From PGYR01 sp041675005 (GTDB lineage Bacteria; Bacteroidota; Ignavibacteria; Kapaibacteriales; UBA2268), in contig JBAYUQ010000008.1 in assembly GCA_041675005.1 (NCBI GenBank), forward strand, positions 56,368 to 120,367: 64,000 bases of DNA, written 5' to 3'. Position 1 is the stretch's first letter; every line of letters starts with the position of its first letter. Under the pieces are notes generated by a model. That model searched no databases. It was not told the DNA's origin and worked only from the letters and a program-made list of their open reading frames with translations. Positions 26,034-36,179 of the stretch are shown here, piece after piece. Both the position numbers and the translations under genes were made by a program.

Positions 26034-28196
26034 TTATTTAATTGGAGTAATTATTTTTACTAATACCGTTCTAGAATAATTCCTACCTTGTGGTAAATCA
26101 TTATCATATAACAGCTCGTCTTGCCCTATTGCTTTTAGAGTCACCTTGCTCTCGGCAGCATTTATATATTTTTTAACTTCCTCAGCTCTCTTCTGAGCTA
26201 ATTGTTTATTATAATCTGCCGTACCTATTCTATCTGTATATCCTTCTATAGTAATTTGAGAATTTTCATCTATTCTAGTTTTTATATCATCTAGCACTTT
26301 TTTGTGTCTATCCGATAAAGTCGCTTTATCAAAATCAAATACTATAAGTGCAAACTTCTCTATTCTATTATCGTCTTTCAGCTCATATCTTTTCTTTTTG
26401 ATAGTTAGCTGCTGAACCTTAGTAGTCTTTATATCCTCTGCATTATTGCCATATTGATCCTTAGCATTCAGAGTTATCTCAATCGGCTCTTCGAATAGTG
26501 GCTGTGGCTCTTCGAGTATATCCCAAGTGTAGCCGTCATTCCCTATTTCGTTATTTGAAACAGTTCTTAGTATATTATTGCCTTGTTTGATTTCTAGATT
26601 ATAATCAATCTCGCTCTTCGTATTAGATGAGCTTACTTCTGGCATTATATTAATAGTCGGAGGATTTGACACTTTAACTATATCTTTCAAAAATACTGGT
26701 TTCATTAGTTCATAGCTATCTGAAGTAATCTCGGCTCTCTGATTTTCTTGCGAGCCGTCCACAGTCTCAGGATTACCCGGTACAGATGGCAAGTTCCTCG
26801 AATTAGTACTAATTCTATCGGGTGCTATCCCCCATTCACTTTGCAAGTAATTTTTAACAGAGTTCGCTCTCTCTTCCGAAAGTACGATATTATTTTGCTC
26901 TGAGCCATTATTATTATTTGTTCCAGTAACTGTGATTTTCGAATTTGGATTTTTTGTCATTCTACTACCTACTATATTAAGTAGATTATTATGAATCCTC
27001 AAAGTATTCCATTCCAAACTATCTTCGTCGAAACTAGAGGCCAAACCTGAATTATTCGATGTATCCTCTTTTCTTAGGAGCTTTTGGTACGAATCTGCAA
27101 GCTGCCCTTTACCCTCTTGGAAGAAAACATAAGGCAATAGCGGGAATCCCTCTTCCATTTCGAACTCTTCTATAACGATTTGTTCTACTTCATTTATCTG
27201 ACCAGTTATTCTAGCTGCCAAATTTATTTCTTCTGGTAAGAAGGTCTCGTATTTCTCGTTTATGTTCTTTGTTACGAATATTCTATCATCAGTCTCATCT
27301 TTAGTCTCCTTGATACTCATATCAACAAAATTGGTAATGGGGCTATCTAATTCAGCATCGTAAACTATAGTTGTATCACGAGTAATAATAGTATCCATAA
27401 TAATTGGCTTTTCTACTTCATTTATAGGGTAGTATTTGAATGCAACGCCCATTCTCATGTGATTTGCCTTCCAAGTATCTATATTTACATTATTCAAAGC
27501 AAGGAAATAACGAACCTCTGGTACTATATATAGTTTCTTAGATAGTGGAAACTCATATCCTGCACCCAAAACAAGTGACGATTGGAAGCCATTAATCTCT
27601 GGGATTTCAGGACCATTTGCCACATTTCTTTTGAATCCACCTTCTTTGAAACGAATGTAATCGGGAGACTGAATAGTCGAGCTCTGATTATAAGATGATG
27701 CCACTGGAATACCAAACTTGAACCCAAAGTGGAGGTTCAAATCATAAATAGGTGAATATCTGAATGTCGGCTCTAGTGAGATTATACTCAGCCCTATTAA
27801 CAGATTATGATTAATAGCAACATCATCAACGGGAGTTTGCGAAGGATTATTAATATCTATTAGTTCTTGTTTTATTACATTCCCAGCTTTGGGCTCTAGT
27901 ATATTGTACTCAGCATCGAGCATATCAAAAGATAATCGGAAATCAAATCCTGAGTATTCGAGTATATTATTAGTTTGGAAATCTGCAAGTAGCCCTACGC
28001 TTAGTCCTACTCCTGTCGCATTATCAAACAATGGACTACAACAAGGCACGCCTGGAAGAGTAGAAAAATCGGAGCTATACATATTATAGTTCAGACCAGT
28101 GAAAAAACCATAACTGTTATACACTCTTCTGCCGTCTTCTTTGCTATAAGCAAGTAGAGAACTAAATATTAAAACTAAAACTATAATTTTCTTCAT
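26034..28196 (-). CDS. OmpA family protein with N-terminal barrel-like and two OmpA-like domains
   Basis: A 720-residue protein with signal peptide (MKKIIVLVLIFSSLLAYS). Residues about 25-260 look like an outer-membrane barrel domain (YGFFTGLNYNMYSS ... RMGVAFKYYPI). A mid-protein OmpA-like segment at about 415-485 has NSKITVTGTNNNN, SEERANSVKNYLQSEWGI and RAEI. The C-terminus, about 630-710, is a classical OmpA peptidoglycan-binding domain (IVFDFDKATLSDRHKKVLDDI, ITIEGYTDRIGTADYN, LAQKRAEEVKKYI). It should tether the outer membrane to the wall. It begins one base after the stop of the giant T9SS protein gene and precedes the sigma factor, so all may be one transcript. Confidence 0.88.
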   Translation of the reverse strand: MKKIIVLVLIFSSLLAYSKEDGRRVYNSYGFFTGLNYNMYSSDFSTLPGVPCCSPLFDNATGVGLSVGLLADFQTNNILEYSGFDFRLSFDMLDAEYNILEPKAGNVIKQELIDINNPSQTPVDDVAINHNLLIGLSIISLEPTFRYSPIYDLNLHFGFKFGIPVASSYNQSSTIQSPDYIRFKEGGFKRNVANGPEIPEINGFQSSLVLGAGYEFPLSKKLYIVPEVRYFLALNNVNIDTWKANHMRMGVAFKYYPINEVEKPIIMDTIITRDTTIVYDAELDSPITNFVDMSIKETKDETDDRIFVTKNINEKYETFLPEEINLAARITGQINEVEQIVIEEFEMEEGFPLLPYVFFQEGKGQLADSYQKLLRKEDTSNNSGLASSFDEDSLEWNTLRIHNNLLNIVGSRMTKNPNSKITVTGTNNNNGSEQNNIVLSEERANSVKNYLQSEWGIAPDRISTNSRNLPSVPGNPETVDGSQENQRAEITSDSYELMKPVFLKDIVKVSNPPTINIMPEVSSSNTKSEIDYNLEIKQGNNILRTVSNNEIGNDGYTWDILEEPQPLFEEPIEITLNAKDQYGNNAEDIKTTKVQQLTIKKKRYELKDDNRIEKFALIVFDFDKATLSDRHKKVLDDIKTRIDENSQITIEGYTDRIGTADYNKQLAQKRAEEVKKYINAAESKVTLKAIGQDELLYDNDLPQGRNYSRTVLVKIITPIK

Positions 28197-28197
28197 A

Positions 28198-31100
28198 TTA
28201 CTTTATTATTATTAATTTATGTGTTTTGTAACGAGCAGGAGTTTCGAAAAGAATATAATATACACCGCTACTCAAATGCGAAGTATCATACTCTATCGAA
28301 TAATCGTTTCCATCGTTATTTGTTCTAACTATTTCTTTAACAAGCTCTGTTTTACCAGTCATATCCATTAATCGCACTCTATGAACTCCCGGTTCAACTA
28401 GATGCGCTTCAATCACTATAGATTGCAAAGAGTTAATCAAGGTATAGTTGAATCCTTGTGTATATTCTAATAATCTATCTCCACCCTCTGAACAAACTTT
28501 GAGGTTGAAGAAGCTACTAGTTGCTATTATAGTAGAGATTCCAGTACTATCCAAAAGTGAAGGAGTAGCACTCAGATGGAACAGATTATCTTTTTTATCC
28601 CCCAACATAGTCGGACCAACTAATTCTGTCAAAATTACTTCATCAGAAGTATTTACAGCAACAGCATTTTCCATATTTATACTTAATAATGTAGAAGCAG
28701 CATCTGTCTCTCTTCTAGTGAAAGTACCATTAGTAATAGTCATCGGGAAGAATATTGTCTTATTGAAATCTATATCAAGATTTGATATAGTTATATTAGC
28801 AGATTTCTCTACTCCTGCATTACTAGATATCAACTTACCATAAATAGGTATTCTATATCGGTCTATATTTGGCTCTAATTCTAACATATCTTTAGTATAT
28901 ATAAGTAGCGTATCACCAACCGTAGTCACTCCACGAAGAGCAACTGGGATTAAGAAATCACAACCGTTTATCGATACTTTCAGATTCAAGGTATCATCAA
29001 AATTTTGATTATTAGTAGGAGTAAAGACAATATCAAAGGTCTTCGGTTGTAGGTCTCCCCCTAATAAAAATAATGAATCTGGCGAATTAAATTGGTAATC
29101 GCTATAACCGAATACCATATTCAATCTGTCAACATCTACTCGGAAAGATGCCGTATCAGAGAATTGAGCACCTGGGTCTTTGGCTACAGTCACACTAATT
29201 GTATTGGATTGACCAAGGTTAACGATACCAAAATCAACTGGCTGTGGTGTAACAACTAAACCAGATTTAATATCCGCAGTTATTGTATAAGGGTACTTCT
29301 TGAATGTACCATTTTCAGTAGTATAAGCCGTTAGATTTGCTTCGAATTTTGTTCCATCTTTCAATCCAGATTTAGATAAACGTATGTCTTCTCCAAATGG
29401 GTTCCCATTATTCTTAACTATCAAAGTTTGAGGAAGATTCATAAATCTGTCTAGTTCAATTCCATTTTCTTCTACTATCACACTATCTAATAAAATATCT
29501 GCTGTCCCAATATTTCTGAATTTAACGAAAGTAGTTATATCAAAACAAGGTGGTTGATCACCAAGGTTTAAATCTGTCATCAATTCTAACTCCCCTTTTA
29601 TCCCATTTGCTATTACAGTCACTGGTAGTTTATTGTCACATTTTGCAAAGTCAAATGTAATATCTTCGCTAAATGGACCAACTTCATCTAATAATAGCGA
29701 TATATCTACATCGAACTCTTCCCATCCCCCAGGTGCAATTGTCACAGGTACAACAGAAGGGTGAGTAACTGTCAACTTGCTACCTACTGGTAATGTAATT
29801 CCAGTAACTGTTCTCGGTAATTTACCAAAATTTGAAATCCTTAATTTCTTAGGAGGTACGTTTAATCCTGTAGGTATATCGCCCATATCGAAGGGTTTAC
29901 CCGGTGAGTAATCCACTAAGAAAGTATCTACTTCCGCTCTGACTACTATTTCAAAAACTTCACCGGTAGTTGGGTCTAACTCGAATTGTATTTTAGATTG
30001 TTTAAAACCAGATGTAGTAGGTATAACAGGTGGCTCATATTTTACTCTAAACTGATTCTGCCCACCCACAGAGATTGTTCTTGGCTTAGCTAAGAGTTTG
30101 AAGAATGAAATATCTCCACCAATCAATTTTGCATTGGCAGTATCTATTGTAACTACGAAGTTAGATAAATTTCTAATATAGACATCGTCTGTTGTATCAG
30201 TGAGGCATTCATAAATTACACCAAAGTCCAATGTATCACTAAAGCTAATTTCGGCAACAGTAGAAGTTCCAGTCAGATTCATATTAATTTCGAAATCACA
30301 ACTATTTGTTGGGATATCTGCTATCGATTTGAAAAAAGTACTATCGAATGAATTGCCTTCTGTTATCGGACTATATCTAAAAGTAAAGTCTATCTTTGCT
30401 GTTGGGTCAGTTTTAATCGGCTGTAGTTTTATCGGGAATGAACCAACAGTCGGAGAAATCAATGTAAAAGGTGCGGGTACAGTAGGCAACTGTATCAATG
30501 CCGGTTTATCACCAGTATTAGTAAGTGTAACTGTCATATCCTTAGTTTGTCCTTTCGGTACACTACCAAAATCCAAGCTCTTATCTGCTTCACTCAAAGT
30601 CAGTTCACTAGTTACTACTTTTACGAACACAATTAGCGAGTCTATTGGGTCGGGGCATTGTTCAGAATAAATTAATACCTTAATACTAACACCATTAACA
30701 AATGGATTATTATCCAAATCTTGGAAACTAACATCTATCAACTTACTTGCTCCAGCATCAATATCTGATAATACATTAGGATTAAGTGTAAAGTCAGTTT
30801 CCTGTCCTTTACCACTCTTTTCTAGTCTTAATTCTGTAAGATTAAAATTGGAATCATTTCTGATATTGAATTTTCCAGTGGCTATTTCACCAATGCAAAT
30901 AGAACCCAAATCTAAAGTATCTATTTCTTTAGTATTTGCTTCATTATAGAACGATACTGTTGCATCTAATAAATTTATACTTACAGCTATTCTGCAACTA
31001 TCTTTGGTTGGAGAGTTGTTGTATAGTATCAGAGTATCTGTGATTATCCCAGATTGACCAGCTATCTTCGTATATTTAAACTTGATGTAGAATAAACTAT

Positions 31101-33075
31101 CTGGGTCTTGCGGACTAATATCATAGTCACCGAGATTAAGAATTTCAAAACCTTTATCGCCAAACACCCATTTGTCTTCAACAATAATATTTAGGAAATC
31201 CCCACCAATAGATTGTATTTGTATGGAATCTTCGTAAACAACATTAGCACAATTTATAACATCAAAGCTAGTATCTTTCGGACAGTAAATCTCTGGCTCT
31301 CCGAATCGCAACATATTTGTAGCCGCTTGAGAAAGGACGAAACTCGGCTGATACGTATAATCATCAACAATTTGAGTCTCTTCTTGTATAGCAACTATAT
31401 AATATTCATCTTCGTGATTGACATTGAAATTAAGTGGATTTACCCAACCTATTGAAGGAGAACTAAAATCACCTATTAGAGTCCAATCAGTAGTTTTTGT
31501 TTTTTGATATATTTTTACTTTATTATTTGGCTTATGAGTACCGAAAAGTCTGTGTCTAGGCTTTATAAAGTTAGATGTGTCAGTTGTTATTCCAATATAA
31601 TAATCATCAACATAAGTATTCTCTAATGTACTTTTCAATTCTCCATCAATTCTTAATCTCCCTTTCCCAAATTCATTAAGTGCCCTTGTACTAGAAGCAC
31701 CAATAGCTAAACGGAAAATATCTAATTTTGACATTAGAATTATACTTCCACCTGAACCATCTCCTCCATCCGAATTATCATTTCCATTTGCTCCGTAATC
31801 ACCATTTGCTGTTAGCATTATATTCTTCATAATAGGTGCGTAAAAACTAATTCCCCCGCCGCCGCCGCCGCCTTCTCCACTCGAGACTATAGGGCTAAAG
31901 AAACCAGCTTCTGGATTTCCACCTGCACCACCAGAGCCACCGGATAATGGTACTATCATTTCATTCCCAACTGCTTTCCCAGCCGTTGTACCTCCTGTAA
32001 CAACTTCTCCAATTCCAGCATTGGCATTTCCACCACCGCCACCCCTTTTATTATTTCTGTAGCCAGAACCTCCGCCATATCCACCTTGATCATCTGCAGT
32101 TTTACCATCTAGAGTTTGTTTTCCATTCGTACCAAAAGGATGACCTGTTCCACCATAAGATGCTTCCCAACCTCCGGAAGGAATATTACCAGTAATACCA
32201 TTTATACTTGAGCCATTGCTACCAGTACCAACTCCTAGTGATCTAAATACTCCACTACTAGAAGCATACCGGTTAGTTCCACCTGCACCACCACCTGTGA
32301 ATCCGTCTCCACCAGAAGTTCCACCTGTACCAGCAGGTATATCAGTGAAGTTTCCACCACCACCACCACCGCCTGGTCCTCCATTCTTTCCAAGTGCATA
32401 TAATCTAATATCACTATAATTGCTTATACTACCTTTGTTTGTAACTGGTCCCTTACTTAGAAAGACTACAGGCATAAAACCTTGATTTCCATTGGATATA
32501 TCATTGTCTGGGTCATTTTTTGAAAATCTGTAAAAGTTTTGAGCATTTGAGTTATTATAATCGCCCAATGTAAGAGAATCAATTATCATTGCTCCCATTT
32601 GTGACCTAACCCCTAAACTGCCTTCACCGAAAATCCTCTCGTTTATACTAGATATATCGCCATTTACTCCCAAAGATTGTGGCTTTACTATAAAGTAGTT
32701 GAATATACGAGTAGCTGGAACTGTTGAGCCAGTTATTTCGATTACTACTTCGTAGGCTGGGTCAGCCGTTACTGATGTCGGTGTTGCAGATCTATCTATG
32801 AATATATGAGTCGAGATTAGTCGCCCATCCCATGAGACTACCATCGGCCCGAAGGTTACGTACTGTGAATTCTTAGTTGCGTTTATCTGTACTTTAGTAT
32901 CAACACCCGGTAGATAAAAACCATCATCTCCGAAATAACCTTTTTGGTCGTGAGGGGCAATCATCTCTACATAGACCGCCATATCGGGTGCACCTATGTC
33001 AGGTATGATATAGTGACTTTGTGAAAAAGCTATAAACGGGAGTATAAAAACTAAAGCTAGTATTATTTTTTTCAT
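28198..33075 (-). CDS. Giant secreted protein: Gly-rich region, choice-of-anchor D-type repeats, T9SS C-terminal domain
   Basis: A 1625-residue surface protein. Signal peptide MKKIILALVFILPFIAFS. Residues about 225-420 hold a glycine-rich stretch with poly-Gly runs (GGPGGGGGGGN, GGGGGGGISFYAP). From about 610 to 1450 are repeated Ig-like units with the pattern 'LDFGSVPKGQTKDMTVTLTN', typical of choice-of-anchor D/ASPM-like sandwich domains. The C-terminus (HLVEPGVHRVRLMDMTGKTE ... SSGVYYILFETPARYKTHKLIIIK) is a T9SS type A sorting domain. Its ATG faces a divergent Xer recombinase gene across 133 bases. The protein probably forms an extended cell-surface fibre or adhesin; binding partners are unknown. 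Confidence 0.87.
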   Translation of the reverse strand: MKKIILALVFILPFIAFSQSHYIIPDIGAPDMAVYVEMIAPHDQKGYFGDDGFYLPGVDTKVQINATKNSQYVTFGPMVVSWDGRLISTHIFIDRSATPTSVTADPAYEVVIEITGSTVPATRIFNYFIVKPQSLGVNGDISSINERIFGEGSLGVRSQMGAMIIDSLTLGDYNNSNAQNFYRFSKNDPDNDISNGNQGFMPVVFLSKGPVTNKGSISNYSDIRLYALGKNGGPGGGGGGGNFTDIPAGTGGTSGGDGFTGGGAGGTNRYASSSGVFRSLGVGTGSNGSSINGITGNIPSGGWEASYGGTGHPFGTNGKQTLDGKTADDQGGYGGGSGYRNNKRGGGGGNANAGIGEVVTGGTTAGKAVGNEMIVPLSGGSGGAGGNPEAGFFSPIVSSGEGGGGGGGISFYAPIMKNIMLTANGDYGANGNDNSDGGDGSGGSIILMSKLDIFRLAIGASSTRALNEFGKGRLRIDGELKSTLENTYVDDYYIGITTDTSNFIKPRHRLFGTHKPNNKVKIYQKTKTTDWTLIGDFSSPSIGWVNPLNFNVNHEDEYYIVAIQEETQIVDDYTYQPSFVLSQAATNMLRFGEPEIYCPKDTSFDVINCANVVYEDSIQIQSIGGDFLNIIVEDKWVFGDKGFEILNLGDYDISPQDPDSLFYIKFKYTKIAGQSGIITDTLILYNNSPTKDSCRIAVSINLLDATVSFYNEANTKEIDTLDLGSICIGEIATGKFNIRNDSNFNLTELRLEKSGKGQETDFTLNPNVLSDIDAGASKLIDVSFQDLDNNPFVNGVSIKVLIYSEQCPDPIDSLIVFVKVVTSELTLSEADKSLDFGSVPKGQTKDMTVTLTNTGDKPALIQLPTVPAPFTLISPTVGSFPIKLQPIKTDPTAKIDFTFRYSPITEGNSFDSTFFKSIADIPTNSCDFEINMNLTGTSTVAEISFSDTLDFGVIYECLTDTTDDVYIRNLSNFVVTIDTANAKLIGGDISFFKLLAKPRTISVGGQNQFRVKYEPPVIPTTSGFKQSKIQFELDPTTGEVFEIVVRAEVDTFLVDYSPGKPFDMGDIPTGLNVPPKKLRISNFGKLPRTVTGITLPVGSKLTVTHPSVVPVTIAPGGWEEFDVDISLLLDEVGPFSEDITFDFAKCDNKLPVTVIANGIKGELELMTDLNLGDQPPCFDITTFVKFRNIGTADILLDSVIVEENGIELDRFMNLPQTLIVKNNGNPFGEDIRLSKSGLKDGTKFEANLTAYTTENGTFKKYPYTITADIKSGLVVTPQPVDFGIVNLGQSNTISVTVAKDPGAQFSDTASFRVDVDRLNMVFGYSDYQFNSPDSLFLLGGDLQPKTFDIVFTPTNNQNFDDTLNLKVSINGCDFLIPVALRGVTTVGDTLLIYTKDMLELEPNIDRYRIPIYGKLISSNAGVEKSANITISNLDIDFNKTIFFPMTITNGTFTRRETDAASTLLSINMENAVAVNTSDEVILTELVGPTMLGDKKDNLFHLSATPSLLDSTGISTIIATSSFFNLKVCSEGGDRLLEYTQGFNYTLINSLQSIVIEAHLVEPGVHRVRLMDMTGKTELVKEIVRTNNDGNDYSIEYDTSHLSSGVYYILFETPARYKTHKLIIIK

Positions 33076-33208
33076 ATTTTTATAAAATCATTGAATGATT
33101 AATATTATTGCACACTAATATATGTAAATATTAGGAAGTAATAAAGATTAAATTAATGTATTCACACATAAATTCGATTTTTAGGCATACTAATTGCACT
33201 AACTGTGT

Positions 33209-34099
33209 ATGAATTTGAACACTGCAATAGAAAAATTTATAGCATACCTACAAGTAGAAAAAGGGTATTCTAATAACACGATAGACACTTATATCACTGC
33301 TTTGAGGCAATTTGATGAATTTCTGACTGAAGCATTCGGTACCGAGATTGATGTCTCTATGCTTGATGGCGATGATATATCCCCATATCTGGGATATATG
33401 CACGATAAGGGGCTGAAAAAGACATCTTTACGATTGAAAATATCGGCTGTAAAGTCCCTATTCAAATTTCTCTACAAAAAAGGACTAATCGAATCGAACC
33501 CTGCTAGTAGTGTGATACTACCAAAGAAAGAGAAAAAACTACCGAACTATATGCAAGTAAAAGAAGTCGAAACTCTTCTCGAATATTTTGATAGTGATAC
33601 TTTCGAAGGAATAAGGGATAGAGCATTAGTTGACTTGATATACTGTTGTGGATTGAGGATTAGCGAGGCATTGCAATTAAAGATTAATCAAATTGATTTC
33701 AGTGGTAAAATGCTAAAAGTACTCGGTAAGGGTAATAAAGAGAGGTACATACCAATCGGCTCTAAGACAATAGAAACAATGAGAATGTACGAGCGAGTAC
33801 GTGAGCATATCCCCAATAGAGAAAAAGCTCTATTCATAAAATCAGATGGAACTAAGCTAGATAGATTTACCGCATATAGACAGATAAACAATGCTATGAG
33901 TATGGTTACTGACATAAAACAAAAAAGTCCTCACACATTGCGTCACAGTTTCGCCACACATTTACTTGACAATGGTGCAGATATTCGCTCAGTCAGCGAG
34001 ATGCTAGGTCATAGTTCCCTATCCACCACCCAAGTCTATACCCACTTATCTATAGAAAGATTGAAGAACGCTTATAAGAGTGCTCATCCGAAGGCGTGA
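33209..34099 (+). CDS. Tyrosine recombinase XerC/XerD
   Basis: A 296-residue site-specific recombinase of the size of chromosomal XerC/XerD enzymes, which resolve chromosome dimers at dif with FtsK. The N-terminal SAM-like core-binding domain (VEKGYSNNTIDTYITALRQF) is followed by the catalytic domain with all expected residues: Arg150, Lys174, His242, Arg245, His268 and the nucleophile Tyr277. Length and completeness argue for a housekeeping role. The neighbours (exported proteins on minus, an oxidoreductase) show no mobile element, although a decayed PPK2 gene lies 2 kb downstream. XerC versus XerD cannot be assigned without comparison to the second copy. Confidence 0.93.
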   Translation: MNLNTAIEKFIAYLQVEKGYSNNTIDTYITALRQFDEFLTEAFGTEIDVSMLDGDDISPYLGYMHDKGLKKTSLRLKISAVKSLFKFLYKKGLIESNPASSVILPKKEKKLPNYMQVKEVETLLEYFDSDTFEGIRDRALVDLIYCCGLRISEALQLKINQIDFSGKMLKVLGKGNKERYIPIGSKTIETMRMYERVREHIPNREKALFIKSDGTKLDRFTAYRQINNAMSMVTDIKQKSPHTLRHSFATHLLDNGADIRSVSEMLGHSSLSTTQVYTHLSIERLKNAYKSAHPKA

Positions 34100-34156
34100 T
34101 TAAAAAACTCCTATAGATAATTTGAGAGTTATAATGATTAAATGCTGTACATTTCT

Positions 34157-34804
34157 CTAATTATTTGGTTCAAAAAAGTAGATATACTCTTCATTATTCG
34201 TAGTTGAATAATACTTTAAGCCTACAATCTTTGATCTGTCTCTGTCGATTATTTTTTTAAGATAATCCGTTGATGAATTATAATATATATTCACTTCATT
34301 TGTATCAGTACTTGAGTAGGTAGAACCATTTACATTTTCGTAATCTACTTGCATAAAAAATGATTTATAATATTTAAATGTTGAATCAGTAGGCATAGTA
34401 GAATGAAATACTTTAGAAGCAAAATCAATAGCAACAACTGAATCTGCACTGTTTCTTAATTCAAATACAAATTCATTTAGTTCAAGTACAGAATCATACT
34501 CTTGATAAGTCATAAATATTTCTAAATCTGATAAATGATACTCTTGATTATTAAAAATAAATTTATCAAATTCTCTAATTAACTTTCTATTTTCAATTTC
34601 TGGATATTCTGAACCACAAGGAGAAATACTTGAATATTTAAATAATGAATCATAAGCGGTAAATGGATATGTAACTAATCTAAAATGCTGTTCTGTATCA
34701 GAAGTATCACAATCCCCCAAATAAGCAGCAAAATTACTTGGTTGAGATTTCAAATTAGATGCTACTAGTATGATTATTGCGATATATAAAAAATAGATTT
34801 TCAT
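34157..34804 (-). CDS. Small exported protein of unknown function
   Basis: A protein of 215 residues with signal peptide MKIYFLYIAIIILVASNLKSQ. The start is fixed by GGAGGT 4 bases before ATG 34804; the ATG 12 bases further up overlaps that site and is unlikely. The rest is hydrophilic, rich in Tyr, Asp, Glu and Ser, with only two cysteines close together near the mature N-terminus (GDCDTSD and SPCGSEYP), perhaps a disulphide. I see no known domain. It stands alone, convergent with the recombinase gene. Confidence 0.7.
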   Translation of the reverse strand: MKIYFLYIAIIILVASNLKSQPSNFAAYLGDCDTSDTEQHFRLVTYPFTAYDSLFKYSSISPCGSEYPEIENRKLIREFDKFIFNNQEYHLSDLEIFMTYQEYDSVLELNEFVFELRNSADSVVAIDFASKVFHSTMPTDSTFKYYKSFFMQVDYENVNGSTYSSTDTNEVNIYYNSSTDYLKKIIDRDRSKIVGLKYYSTTNNEEYIYFFEPNN

Positions 34805-35137
34805 ATTGACCTCCATATTTATTAAACTGTTATCTATTATTCATTGTAAAAATAAGTTAAGTTATACTAAGATGCAACCAAAAATTTAATCTTCATAACA
34901 ACACCTCATAAATAAATTTAAAAAAATTACAATTATGAGTTCAAGATAAGATAAAGTGCAAGAGAAATTTGCGTTTTCAAGAATTATTTTTCAACACTTT
35001 TTTTTTATAAATTTGAAGTTATGTTCTGTTAGAATTACTATTATTCCTAATTAACATTCACAAATATCCACACCGAAAAGCGTAGCTCCATTATTTTTCT
35101 TATTTTAGTTTTTTACTAAATCACAAAGAAAATAACA
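34805..35137. other. Intergenic region, divergent promoters
   Basis: About 330 bases between divergent genes at 34804 (minus) and 35138 (plus). Very AT-rich with T-runs. I see no RNA gene, repeat or open frame of note. It must carry promoters for both sides, but I found no convincing -33/-7 pair. Confidence 0.5.
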
Positions 35138-36121
35138 ATGAGCAAATTAAAAGTATCAGTAATAGGCACAGGCCATCTGGGTTCTATCCATTTGAAATTA
35201 TTGAAGCAAAACGAAAATGCTGAAGTTGTTGGTATATATGACGCAAACTCAGAAAGAGCCAATGAGCTTGCTACTGAACATGGTGTAACTGCATTCGCGA
35301 CTATTGAAGAAGCAATCAACAATAGTGATGCGCTTATAATAGCAGCTCCGACTGTAAACCACTTCGAGATAGCTGACAAATGCCTAGATGCAGGCAAGCA
35401 TATATTCATAGAAAAGCCAATAGCTCAGACTCATCAGCAAGGGTTAGACCTTTGCGATAAAGCTGAGAAGAATAATTTGAAACTGCAAGTAGGCCACGTA
35501 GAGAGGTTCAATCCAGCATTGGCTGCACTTAGCTCATATAGCTTGAACCCGATGTTCATAGAGGCACACAGATTGGCTCAATTCAAAACTAGAGCGACTG
35601 ATGTATCAGTAATCCACGATCTGATGATACATGATATCGACATAGTTCTTCACTTAGTGAAATCGAAAGTAAAGAGCATAGATGCAAACGGTGTAGCGGT
35701 AATAACTGATACTACGGATATTTGCAATGCTCGATTGACATTCGAGAATGGTGCAGTGGCTAACCTAACAGCATCTAGAATTTCTGCAAGACCAATGAGA
35801 AAGATGAGATTCTTCCAACAGGATACTTATATCTCTTGCGATTTCGGGAAACCAGAAGTTGAGATATTCGAGATTGTAGATGGTGAGATGCCTAAGTCGG
35901 ACAATGTAGTACCAGCGACTATGTTAGGCAGTATAGAGGCAGGCACTAAGAACAGAAATATTTACTTCAAAAAGCCAGTTGTACCTGAGATAAATGCAAT
36001 AAAAGAAGAGCATAGCTCGTTCGTAGATGCTATACAGAACAACAATGATGTATCCGTAACAGGTAAAGAAGCTACAGAAGCTTTAAGAATAGCTGAATAT
36101 ATTAGTGATATGATAAAATAG
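35138..36121 (+). CDS. Gfo/Idh/MocA family oxidoreductase
   Basis: A 327-residue NAD(P)-dependent oxidoreductase. The Rossmann motif VSVIGTGHLGSIHLKLL is at residues 5-21. The conserved HIFIEKPIAQ (EKP) is near 90, GHVERFNP follows, and HDLMIHDIDIVL carries the catalytic His/Asp helix. ARLTFENGAVANLTASRIS lies in the C-terminal beta sheet domain. The family oxidises sugar hydroxyls. In several FCB and other Gram-negative genomes similar proteins serve as UDP-GlcNAc 3-dehydrogenase (GnnA) for amide-linked lipid A, and the VERFNP/ENGAVANLTASR pattern fits that group. No GnnB or lpx gene is adjacent here, so the role is a guess. It is transcribed alone and ends just before a terminator hairpin. 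Confidence 0.88.
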   Translation: MSKLKVSVIGTGHLGSIHLKLLKQNENAEVVGIYDANSERANELATEHGVTAFATIEEAINNSDALIIAAPTVNHFEIADKCLDAGKHIFIEKPIAQTHQQGLDLCDKAEKNNLKLQVGHVERFNPALAALSSYSLNPMFIEAHRLAQFKTRATDVSVIHDLMIHDIDIVLHLVKSKVKSIDANGVAVITDTTDICNARLTFENGAVANLTASRISARPMRKMRFFQQDTYISCDFGKPEVEIFEIVDGEMPKSDNVVPATMLGSIEAGTKNRNIYFKKPVVPEINAIKEEHSSFVDAIQNNNDVSVTGKEATEALRIAEYISDMIK

Positions 36122-36157
36122 AAACAAAAAAAGCCCTTGAAATTAATCAAGGGCTTT
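36119..36157 (-). terminator. Hairpin with T-run on the minus strand
   Basis: AAAGCCCTTG (36130-36139) pairs with CAAGGGCTTT (36148-36157). The A-run at 36124-36132 makes a good T-run only on the minus strand, so the structure best fits the end of a minus-strand gene, the decayed PPK2 at 36180-36355. It may also stop plus-strand transcripts from 35138. Confidence 0.7.
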
Positions 36158-36179
36158 GAGAGCGGAGGATGATAATAGA

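Noticed and set aside
32216..32419. Pro-rich plus-strand frame opposite the Gly-rich region
   Set aside because: Antisense of Gly codons gives Pro; it is an artefact of the giant surface gene.
33209..34099. Xer gene as an integron or phage integrase
   Set aside because: Length and residues match chromosomal XerC/D; no cassette array or phage gene is adjacent.
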